A DNA stretch of 64,000 nt. Source: Prevotella herbatica (GTDB lineage: Bacteria; Bacteroidota; Bacteroidia; Bacteroidales; Bacteroidaceae). The DNA lies in the NCBI RefSeq assembly GCF_017347605.1, contig NZ_AP024484.1, positions 1,207,501 to 1,271,500 on the forward strand, in the 5' to 3' direction. Positions 9,978 through 17,345 of the stretch are shown piece after piece. A model generated the notes under the pieces. That model worked only from the letters and a program-made list of their open reading frames with translations, was not told the DNA's origin and did not search any database. Both the position numbers and the translations under genes were made by a program. Every line of letters begins with the position of its first letter. Position 1 is the first letter of the stretch.

Positions 9978-11075
9978 TTATTTTACAACATCATCACTCA
10001 ATGACCATCCCATCATTGCAGATATTTGGGGAATGAGGGTCATGGCTATCTTACGTTGTCCTATGTAATTAGGATGCCAATCGGAACCTAAATCGGTATC
10101 ATCAACTATAATATTAGCTAAAGAATTAGCCATGTGAACATTTTTGTCGTCAGCCACACGCTCCTTCAATAATTGCAAAGCTGCACAAAGATAGCGAGTA
10201 GCAGAGTGTGGGGTAATACATAATATTGGAACATTACCATAATGTTTGCGTAAACTTGCTATCAACTTCAAGTATTGCCCAACATATTGTTCGTCCGTAG
10301 GAATTGCGGTTGGTGAAAAATCATTAGTACCAAGATTTATCATAACAAGACTTGGTTTGTATGCAGCAAATGAATATACAGTGGTATCATGCTGATCCAT
10401 CACTTTGTCATGGCGAATATACATATTAATATCTGACATCTGATTCTTATCCGCCCAATCACGCACCATGCCTTGTCCACTATGAGCAACTAGTGCATAA
10501 TCCGCATCAAAATATCGGGCTATGATACATCCATACGCCTTATTGCAATTCTCTGTAGACAACTTAAAAGGTTCATTATACTTCAAGCCCTCTGCTCCAT
10601 ATCCACATGTATAAGAATCACCATATACTTCAATAAACCTTTTTTTAGCCGGCACTTTATAAGTTAAACCACCAGTAGCAAGATAAACCCCACATACTGT
10701 CGTCATGCCATATTGGCCCTCAGTGCATTTCTGCAAACGTAGACGATGCATGCCCTTTGAAAGATTCTCGGCAAGAACCACTGCATGAGGCTGTTTGCCA
10801 TACACCTTTATTTTTTTCAAAAGCTGTCCATCAATAAATACATTATGATAACTGGTGTCAGCCTCAGATATATCAACTGCAATTGAACCACCAGTAAAGT
10901 CTGTTTGCAAATACGTACCAATCCAATCATAGCTTACATTTCCCTTTGTATCAGAGACAGTTCTACCAGTATAAGAAATACCACTATTAAAAAGTTTGTT
11001 GAAATTAATACGTGTAGCATGTGCAACACTAAATGTCGCACAAAAGATTAAAGACCATATTATTTGCTTTTTCAT
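9978..11075 (-). CDS. Secreted SGNH-fold carbohydrate esterase, CE2-like
   Basis: 365 aa with a signal peptide (to AHA, residue 20). Residues 25-140 form the N-terminal jelly-roll typical of family CE2 deacetylases. The SGNH hydrolase domain follows: block I VYGDSYTCG (nucleophile Ser154), block III GTNDF (near residue 247) and block V with the Asp-x-x-His pair SDWHPNYIG (near 332-335). CE2 enzymes remove O-acetyl groups from xylan, glucomannan or related sugars. It lies upstream of SusC on the same strand but has its own terminator. Its leader contains a second terminator (11130-11171), which suggests conditional expression. Confidence 0.88.
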   Translation of the reverse strand: MKKQIIWSLIFCATFSVAHATRINFNKLFNSGISYTGRTVSDTKGNVSYDWIGTYLQTDFTGGSIAVDISEADTSYHNVFIDGQLLKKIKVYGKQPHAVVLAENLSKGMHRLRLQKCTEGQYGMTTVCGVYLATGGLTYKVPAKKRFIEVYGDSYTCGYGAEGLKYNEPFKLSTENCNKAYGCIIARYFDADYALVAHSGQGMVRDWADKNQMSDINMYIRHDKVMDQHDTTVYSFAAYKPSLVMINLGTNDFSPTAIPTDEQYVGQYLKLIASLRKHYGNVPILCITPHSATRYLCAALQLLKERVADDKNVHMANSLANIIVDDTDLGSDWHPNYIGQRKIAMTLIPQISAMMGWSLSDDVVK

Positions 11076-11129
11076 ATTAAATTATTATAAAAATACAATT
11101 ATACAACGTTTTCTTATGGATATTATTGT

Positions 11130-11448
11130 GAAAAAAGAAAAGGCGTACCAGCTTCACAGCTGCAATACGCCCCATACTTAAATTGACTCAAGTAAATAAA
11201 ATTCTTTTATCATTCGATATGCATATAAATTATTAAAGTCTGCAATAGACATTTAAATATTTCATCTTTACAGCATAGAATGGACATTTCCACGATCATT
11301 ATTCTATCATGTAATTATATATCAAAAATTATGAGTCGTTTTCAAAACAAAAAATATTGTTTCATTTATCTCTTTTGCAATCCAAAATATTGCTAAACAT
11401 TTACAAGCTTTATCTTAACACTTACATTCACCTATTTTATACTTTTAG
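11130..11448 (-). ncRNA. Candidate ~315-nt ncRNA or attenuated leader before the CE2 esterase
   Basis: On the minus strand a promoter (TTTG 11483-11486, 20 nt, TACCTTTG 11455-11462) would start a transcript near 11448. It meets an intrinsic terminator at 11142-11171: stem GGCGTA/TACGCC enclosing CAGCT/AGCTG, then a T-rich run to 11130. The esterase start codon is only 55 nt further on. Only short ORFs lie inside. It could be a stand-alone sRNA or a leader whose terminator is controlled. The rest of the gap (11487-11525) shows nothing else. Confidence 0.5.
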
Positions 11449-11525
11449 GCATCGCAAAGGTATAAAAATATATTTAAACTCCCAAACTTTATACGAATAA
11501 TTATTTATTAAAAAAGGAATAAAAT

Positions 11526-11551
11526 AGCCACATTCCTTTCAGAATGTGGCT
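11526..11551 (-). terminator. Terminator of the DXS-like gene
   Basis: A 10-bp stem (AGCCACATTC/GAATGTGGCT) with a 6-nt loop, followed on the minus strand by ATTTTATTCCTTTTTT. The T-tract is interrupted, so efficiency is uncertain. Confidence 0.6.
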
Positions 11552-11597
11552 TAAAGGGGGGTATAGCAAGTATTTAGCAGCTATATTGTAATTTTTA

Positions 11598-13361
11598 TCA
11601 ATAAATATTCAAAACAGACTTTATACTAGATAATATCTGTTCATCTGTAAGATTATTATCCATCAACAACTTATTTACATCATAACGATCATAAAGAGCC
11701 TTCTTAACTCCGAAGTTTAAAACTTTCATTGTTGTAGGACCATAGAAACGAGAAATACGTTCTCCGAATCCACCATCAAGACTTCCATCCTCAATTGTAA
11801 CCACAATCTGATGATCTTTTTTAAGTCCGTCAAGCATATTCTCATCCACCCCAGACAAATAACGAGGATTGATAAGAGTTGCATCTATTCCATCATTTGC
11901 AAGAGATTGTCTGATAGCATCTCCTTTTTGGAAAAAGTTACCAACAGCAATGATCGCAACTTTCTCACCACAATGCGCCATTTTAAACTTATTCAAATCA
12001 CTATAATCGGTATCATATTCTTCTGGACTATGAACAACGGGTCCTTCTGGTACACGAATTGCAATGCTGTATTTATCCTGATTGATTGCCCATTTCTCCA
12101 TTGCAATAAGTTCCTCATAACTTGTTGGCGCAAGATAATGCAGATTAGGTATATGACTAATCATTGGAATATCAAAGAAACAAATATGGGTGAAATCATT
12201 CATTCCATATATTGTTGCTCCAAGAACATTAAACACTGCCGGATTACCATTCACGGCTAAATCTTGGCACAGTTGATCGTAAGTACGCTGAAAGAAGGTA
12301 GCAAAATCACTGAACACAGGATGCGCTCCTCGCTTTGCCATACCAGAAGCCAAAGCAACAGCTTCCTCTTCAGCAATACCGACATCAATAAACTGCTTAC
12401 CGGCTTGTAATCTTTCTTCTTTTGTAAATCCGAAACTAGCAGGTGTACCTGCTGTAATAACAACAAGCTTCTCGTCACGTTTCATTTCATCCAACAGCCA
12501 ATGACCAAGCATCGAAGAAATAGATTCTTTACTATTTATTGCCTTTAGACTTCCATCTTCAATATTAAAAGGCATACTCCAATGCCAACGTTCTTTATTC
12601 TCAACAGCTGGTTTATATCCATGTCCTTTTTCAGTATGTATATGAACTACCATTGGATGATCAATATCTTTCACCTTATTGAAGGCATCAACAAGCCTAG
12701 ATATATCATTACCATCATTTACATACATATAGTCAAATCCCATTGATTTAAAGAAATTCAACTCAGCCTGACCATTGGATTCACGTAGCAGTTTCAAGTT
12801 CTTATACAATCCACCATGATTTTCAGCAATGCTCATTTCATTATCATTAACAACAACAATAATGTTAGTTCCTATTTCGCTTGCTGTATCTAAGCCCTCG
12901 AAAGCTTCACCACCAGATAACGATCCATCACCGATTACAGCAATAACATTTTCTGTTCCGCCAATTATATCACGAGCTTTCTGCAAACCAGAAGCAAGAG
13001 CTATAGATGTAGAAGTATGACCTATTTCGAAATTATCATACTCAGGATTTTCTAATGGAGAAGAATACCCAGAAATTGCATCCATATCACTAACATCAAG
13101 AAATCCTTTTGCACGACCTGTAAGCATCTTATGAGGATAGCTTTGATGACTGATATCAAAAACGAATTTATCTTCAGGAGCATTAAAAACATAATGCAGT
13201 GCAACTGTGGCCTCGGTGAAACCCAAATTAGGTCCAACATGTCCTCCATGATTACTTACACGATTAAGAACTCCTGCACGAACTTCATCAGCTACAATTT
13301 TTAGTTGTTCAATGCTAAGTCCCTTCAGATCTTTAGGACTATTAATTTTTTCTATATACAT
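11598..13361 (-). CDS. 1-deoxy-D-xylulose-5-phosphate synthase-like thiamine-diphosphate enzyme
   Basis: 587 aa, three transketolase domains in DXS order. The thiamine diphosphate motif is GDGSLSGGEAFEGLD (about 143-157) with the partner VVNDNEMSIAENHGG. The pyrimidine-binding domain begins near 285 and the C-terminal domain ends with VVTIEDGSLDGGFG. DXS condenses pyruvate with glyceraldehyde 3-phosphate for isoprenoid, thiamine and pyridoxal synthesis. It is some 40 residues shorter than canonical DXS, and several motifs deviate (SLSGGE instead of AMTAGM), so it may be a second, specialised DXS-like paralogue rather than the housekeeping enzyme. Confidence 0.8.
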   Translation of the reverse strand: MYIEKINSPKDLKGLSIEQLKIVADEVRAGVLNRVSNHGGHVGPNLGFTEATVALHYVFNAPEDKFVFDISHQSYPHKMLTGRAKGFLDVSDMDAISGYSSPLENPEYDNFEIGHTSTSIALASGLQKARDIIGGTENVIAVIGDGSLSGGEAFEGLDTASEIGTNIIVVVNDNEMSIAENHGGLYKNLKLLRESNGQAELNFFKSMGFDYMYVNDGNDISRLVDAFNKVKDIDHPMVVHIHTEKGHGYKPAVENKERWHWSMPFNIEDGSLKAINSKESISSMLGHWLLDEMKRDEKLVVITAGTPASFGFTKEERLQAGKQFIDVGIAEEEAVALASGMAKRGAHPVFSDFATFFQRTYDQLCQDLAVNGNPAVFNVLGATIYGMNDFTHICFFDIPMISHIPNLHYLAPTSYEELIAMEKWAINQDKYSIAIRVPEGPVVHSPEEYDTDYSDLNKFKMAHCGEKVAIIAVGNFFQKGDAIRQSLANDGIDATLINPRYLSGVDENMLDGLKKDHQIVVTIEDGSLDGGFGERISRFYGPTTMKVLNFGVKKALYDRYDVNKLLMDNNLTDEQILSSIKSVLNIY

Positions 13362-13397
13362 AAATTTCTATCAATTATATTCATATTCTTACGGATG

Positions 13398-13405
13398 CAA
13401 AGGTA
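13398..13405 (-). promoter_or_regulatory. -7 box of the DXS-like gene
   Basis: TACCTTTG on the minus strand, 37 bp before the start codon. It abuts an 18-bp palindrome at 13405-13422 that could be an operator. Confidence 0.55.
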
Positions 13406-13422
13406 TTTCAAATAATTGAAAT
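13405..13422. promoter_or_regulatory. Candidate Crp/Fnr-type operator
   Basis: Arms ATTTCAA and TTGAAAT with a 4-nt centre, the general geometry of Crp/Fnr sites. It sits between the divergent DXS-like and ygbA genes, one gene away from a Crp/Fnr regulator. The link is inference only. Confidence 0.3.
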
Positions 13423-13464
13423 ACATAATAACCAAATTACTGATTAATTTACCAAAAATACGTT

Positions 13465-13496
13465 TTTGCATTTTCACCTTAATTATATTACCTTTG
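13465..13496 (+). promoter_or_regulatory. Promoter of the ygbA-like gene (near-leaderless)
   Basis: TTTG at 13465-13468, exactly 20 nt, then TACCTTTG at 13489-13496. The predicted start site (about 13501) coincides with the ATG at 13501, so the mRNA would have no leader. Confidence 0.7.
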
Positions 13497-13500
13497 CAGA

Positions 13501-13797
13501 ATGGGAAACAAAATTGAGAAAGATAAAGATACGATCCAGCAGATGGTAACTTTATATTGTCGCCACAAACTAAACATGCCAAAGCCAGACGAGCAATATC
13601 AAAAATTGATATCCTATTGTTGTTTGCGTCTTGATAAATGCAAATGGGGTGAAAACAAAATGGCATGTAAGAATTGTCCAGTGCATTGCTATAAACCAGA
13701 AATGCGCGAACAAATAAGAAGAGTTATGAGATGGGCAGGACCAAGAATGCTTTTCTATAAGCCAATAGCTGCAATAAAACATCTACTAGGTAAATAA
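13501..13797 (+). CDS. YgbA-type 'nitrous oxide-stimulated promoter' family protein
   Basis: 98 aa, small soluble cysteine-rich protein. It shows the family pattern: TIQQMVTLYCRHKL near the N-terminus, then spaced cysteines (YCC, KC, CKNCPVHC) and the conserved tail EMREQIRRVMRWAGPRM. E. coli YgbA belongs to the NsrR/nitrosative-stress regulon; the cysteines suggest a metal- or NO-reactive cluster (family knowledge plus inference). The start at 13501 is kept because the next Met would remove the conserved TIQQM block. It lies 64 bp upstream of a Crp/Fnr regulator, a fitting partner for NO or redox response. Confidence 0.85.
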   Translation: MGNKIEKDKDTIQQMVTLYCRHKLNMPKPDEQYQKLISYCCLRLDKCKWGENKMACKNCPVHCYKPEMREQIRRVMRWAGPRMLFYKPIAAIKHLLGK

Positions 13798-13805
13798 GAA
13801 CTTTC

Positions 13806-13836
13806 TTGCAAATTTCATTTTTCTTTATTATATTTG
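13806..13836 (+). promoter_or_regulatory. Promoter of the Crp/Fnr gene
   Basis: TTG at 13806-13808, 20 nt, then TATATTTG at 13829-13836. The start site would be near 13842, 20 nt before the ATG. Confidence 0.7.
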
Positions 13837-13861
13837 CAGATACATATAAAATCGGATTAGG

Positions 13862-14533
13862 ATGATAAACGACAGAGTATTACATGCATTGCATAAATGC
13901 CCTTTATTTGAAGGGATGAACGATATTAGTATTGAACTAACACTTGGCGGTTCAAACTACAAATTAGTAAAATATGCAAAACGAGATGTATACATACTCG
14001 CAGGAATGCCATGTAAATACGCAGATATCGTTATAAGCGGAAGACTTTTATGTCGATTGGTTTCATTGAGTGGAAAACAAGTTGAAGTGAGCCAACTTAA
14101 AGAGGGTGACATTATCGCCCCTGCATTTATTTTCTCACATAAAAGGGATATGCCTGTAAGCGTAGAGACAGACACGGAAGTTACGATATTACGAATGGCT
14201 CCCGAAACCTTGAAAAGACTCATTGACACTGACGAAACAATAAGAATGAATTTTATTCGTTCACTTTCGGATATAGACGTATTTCTTACTAACAAGATGA
14301 AAGTACTTAGTCTTTTTACTATCCGCGAAAAGGTAGCTTACCTCCTTTTGGAACGTGCAGGAGAAAAAGATTCTAACATCATTCACCTTCATCGCAGCCG
14401 TCAGGAAATAGCAGACTCATTTGGTATTCAAAAATTTTCACTCCTGAGAGTATTAAGTGCCTTTGAGAAAGAAGGCGCAATAAGAATTGACGGAAAAACC
14501 ATAGAAATACTAAACAGAGAAATATTAAGATAA
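13862..14533 (+). CDS. Crp/Fnr-family transcriptional regulator (HcpR-like)
   Basis: 223 aa. Residues 10-125 form a cyclic-nucleotide-binding-type beta-roll (GDIIAPAFIF). A dimerisation helix follows, then a C-terminal winged helix with RSRQEIADSFGIQKFSLLRVLSAFEKEGAI. There is no N-terminal cysteine cluster like that of Fnr. Bacteroidota relatives such as HcpR answer nitric oxide through haem. The adjacent YgbA-type gene supports a nitrosative-stress role, but the effector is inferred from context. It is separated from the pseudouridine synthase by only 6 bp. Confidence 0.88.
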   Translation: MINDRVLHALHKCPLFEGMNDISIELTLGGSNYKLVKYAKRDVYILAGMPCKYADIVISGRLLCRLVSLSGKQVEVSQLKEGDIIAPAFIFSHKRDMPVSVETDTEVTILRMAPETLKRLIDTDETIRMNFIRSLSDIDVFLTNKMKVLSLFTIREKVAYLLLERAGEKDSNIIHLHRSRQEIADSFGIQKFSLLRVLSAFEKEGAIRIDGKTIEILNREILR

Positions 14534-14539
14534 TATCAA

Positions 14540-16129
14540 ATGTTCCACAAATTCACTAATTATCCAGATACTCTACCTGTAAGATTTAACAATCCATTTT
14601 ATTACGAACCTGACCAACTATGCTTAAAAGCTGTTGACGAGGTTAAAAATTGGATAGAGAATGCCGATGCAACATTTCTCTCGGAAATAGAACAAGGCAA
14701 GATGTTTGGTGTCCTAATTGTGGAAAATAAAAAAGAATTAGGATTTATAGCTGGCTATAGCGGTCAAATATGTGGGCGCAGTGACTGGAAAGGTTATGTT
14801 CCTGCCGTATTTGACTATTTGCAACCTAACGGATATTTCAAGTTGCATGAAGCTGAGATATCATCCATTAACAAAGAAATAATATCATATGAAAACAGTG
14901 TTGAAAAAAGAAATGCGGTAGAGGAATTACAATCAACATGCAATGAAGCAAAACTTGAAACAGAAAAATATAAAGAGTATATAAAAGAAGTGAAGTCTGA
15001 ACGTCCTGAGAATAAACCATTGACACAGGAAATGATTCACCAATCACAATTCATGAAGGCTGAACTGCATAGGATCAAGAAAAGATATTCATCACTGATA
15101 GCTGAAAAACAAGCCGTTGTTGATAATATTAATAAGGAGATAAATACACTAAAGCAACAGCGTCGACAAAAAAGCGATTACCTGCAACGTTGGCTTTTCA
15201 AGCAATTCATGATGCTGAATGCCAATGGTGAACAAAAAGACCTTATTGACATATTCTATAATTATAACGAGCTACATACAATTCCACCAGCTGGAAGCGG
15301 AGAATGCTGTGAACCGAAAATGCTACAATATGCTTTTTCACACAATATGCGCCCTATAAGTATGGCAATGTTCTGGTGGGGCAAGAGTCCAAAAGAAGAA
15401 ATACGCCATCATCTACATTTCTATCCTGCATGCAACAATAAGTGTAAGCCTATATTAAAGTGGATGCTTCAAGGCATAGACGTAGAACCTAATGCTTTAG
15501 ACCGCGAAGACAGCAGAACATTAGAAATAATATACGAGGACGAAGATATTGCAATCGTGAACAAACCTGCAGGAATGCTGAGTGTTCCTGGAAAAAGTAA
15601 TAGACAAAGCGTGTATAGTATAATGAGAAGCAGATATAAAGACAATGCTGATAGTCCACTTATCGTACATCGCCTAGACATGGCGACAAGCGGTCTGCTA
15701 ATTATAGCACGTACGATGAATGCATATCTTGATATTCAAAGGCAGTTTAAACAGCATAAAGTTCACAAAAAATATGTGGCACGTCTAAGTACACCACATA
15801 CCAATGATAAAGACGGAACAATATCTCTCCCATTGAGACCCGACATAAACGACCGTCCAAGACAACTCGTTGACCATATCAACGGAAAAGAGGCTATAAC
15901 AAAATACCACTTCACTGAGACTGATCGTGTGGAGCTGTATCCACAGACTGGCAGAACACACCAGTTGCGCATGCATTGCGCTCATAATGAAGGCTTAGCA
16001 AATCCAATAAAAGGTGACGAACTATACGGGAAAAAAGACAAGCGACTATATCTGCATGCAGAAGAACTGACCTTTATACACCCTACCACAAAAAAAGAAG
16101 TTACATTCTTCTACAAGGCAGAATTTTAA
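14540..16129 (+). CDS. RluA-family pseudouridine synthase with N-terminal coiled-coil extension
   Basis: 529 aa. The C-terminal domain (about 325-529) is RluA type: IVNKPAGMLSVPG, the catalytic HRLDMATSG (Asp380), then TGRTHQLRMH. It isomerises uridine in rRNA or tRNA. The N-terminal 320 residues are an extension seen in a Bacteroidota/gammaproteobacterial subfamily: a mixed domain (GFIAGYSGQICGRSDWKGYVP), a charged coiled coil (about 120-225) and a Cys/His-containing block (SGECCEPK, FYPACNNKCK). The target nucleotide cannot be inferred. It lies 6 bp after the Crp/Fnr gene and is probably co-transcribed. Confidence 0.92.
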   Translation: MFHKFTNYPDTLPVRFNNPFYYEPDQLCLKAVDEVKNWIENADATFLSEIEQGKMFGVLIVENKKELGFIAGYSGQICGRSDWKGYVPAVFDYLQPNGYFKLHEAEISSINKEIISYENSVEKRNAVEELQSTCNEAKLETEKYKEYIKEVKSERPENKPLTQEMIHQSQFMKAELHRIKKRYSSLIAEKQAVVDNINKEINTLKQQRRQKSDYLQRWLFKQFMMLNANGEQKDLIDIFYNYNELHTIPPAGSGECCEPKMLQYAFSHNMRPISMAMFWWGKSPKEEIRHHLHFYPACNNKCKPILKWMLQGIDVEPNALDREDSRTLEIIYEDEDIAIVNKPAGMLSVPGKSNRQSVYSIMRSRYKDNADSPLIVHRLDMATSGLLIIARTMNAYLDIQRQFKQHKVHKKYVARLSTPHTNDKDGTISLPLRPDINDRPRQLVDHINGKEAITKYHFTETDRVELYPQTGRTHQLRMHCAHNEGLANPIKGDELYGKKDKRLYLHAEELTFIHPTTKKEVTFFYKAEF

Positions 16130-16203
16130 GCATCGTAGGCTTCTTTTGAACAATAATACCACTTTTTGAACTATTTTTGTGTAATTAAGGACCTTAAATA
16201 TCC

Positions 16204-16211
16204 TAATTTTG
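16204..16211 (+). promoter_or_regulatory. -7 box for the GH105-GH106 operon
   Basis: TAATTTTG 27 bp before the GH105 start. The nearest TTTG is at 24 nt rather than 20, so activator dependence is likely. Confidence 0.5.
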
Positions 16212-16238
16212 CATATATAAAATCAAAAACAATATAAC

Positions 16239-17345
16239 ATGAAAAAGATTACAGCGACAGCGCTAATCATGCTTATGTCTCTTGGTACAGCTTGTGCACA
16301 ACAAAACATATTAGAGACAGCCCAGAAGGTAAACAATTATTTCATAAAAAAGTATGCTGATCCAACAGTGCCTACATTCGTGAAAAAAGAAAGAGCAAGT
16401 AGTTTATGGACACGTGCCGTATACTATGAAGGTCTTATGTCCTTATATGCAATTGACAAACAACAAAGATATCTTGACTATACAGATACTTGGGCAAACT
16501 TTCACAAATGGACTCCACGCAATGGTACAACAACAACCGATGCCGATGATCAATGCTGCGCTCAGACTTATCTTGACAGATACAAAATGGAAGGCGGCAA
16601 TGAGAAACTAGACAAGGTGAAAGAAAATCTTGACAAGCAAATATCATCAGGAAAAGCCGACTATTGGACTTGGATTGACGCGATACAGATGTCTATGCCT
16701 GTTTATGCAAGAATGTATAACATCACAAAAGATAGGAAATACATCGACTATGCAATGAATGCATATAACTGGAGTCGCAACACATGTGGTGGCGGACTCT
16801 TCAATACTAAAAATGGATTATGGTGGAGAGACAAGGATTTTGTACCACCATACAAAGAAAATGACGGAAAAGACTGTTATTGGAGTCGTGGTAACGGTTG
16901 GGTATATGCAGCACTTGTAAGGGTAATGAATGAACTCTCACCTAAAGACAAATATTACAAAGAGCTTAAAAATGATTTCATAAAGATGAGTGCCGGCATA
17001 ATTAGCTGCCAACACAAAGATGGTTTCTGGTATCCAAGCCTTGTGTCAACAAACTATGCAGGAAAAGAGATGACTGGTACAGCACTGTTTCTTTACGGAA
17101 TGAGTTGGGGTATAAATAAGGGATACCTTAACAAGAAAGTTTATCTTCCAGCTTGCAAAAAAGCATGGAAAGCACTTGAGGAATGTGCACACGAAAATGG
17201 GTTCTTAGGTTGGAATCAAGGAACAGGAAAAGACCCTTCAGCTGGTCAGCCTGTTACATATACAAGCGTACCTGATTTTGAAGACTATGGTACAGGTTGC
17301 TTCCTGCTTGGAGCTTCTGAATATTACAAACTAAACAACAAATGA
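16239..17345 (+). CDS. GH105 unsaturated rhamnogalacturonyl/glucuronyl hydrolase
   Basis: 368 aa with a signal peptide (cleavage after ACAQ, about 21). An (alpha/alpha)6-barrel of the YteR/YesR family: DADDQ (near 104-108, acid residue region), YWTWIDAIQMSMPVYARM and CYWSRGNGWVYAAL are the conserved blocks. These enzymes hydrate the 4,5-double bond left by pectate or rhamnogalacturonan lyases and release the unsaturated uronic acid from the non-reducing end. Likely periplasmic. Its stop overlaps the next start (ATGA), so it is translationally coupled to GH106, a matched pair for rhamnogalacturonan breakdown. Confidence 0.92.
   Translation: MKKITATALIMLMSLGTACAQQNILETAQKVNNYFIKKYADPTVPTFVKKERASSLWTRAVYYEGLMSLYAIDKQQRYLDYTDTWANFHKWTPRNGTTTTDADDQCCAQTYLDRYKMEGGNEKLDKVKENLDKQISSGKADYWTWIDAIQMSMPVYARMYNITKDRKYIDYAMNAYNWSRNTCGGGLFNTKNGLWWRDKDFVPPYKENDGKDCYWSRGNGWVYAALVRVMNELSPKDKYYKELKNDFIKMSAGIISCQHKDGFWYPSLVSTNYAGKEMTGTALFLYGMSWGINKGYLNKKVYLPACKKAWKALEECAHENGFLGWNQGTGKDPSAGQPVTYTSVPDFEDYGTGCFLLGASEYYKLNNK

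Noticed and set aside
11142..11171. Known riboswitch upstream of the CE2 esterase
   Set aside because: The hairpin is a simple terminator stem; no conserved riboswitch core was recognised.
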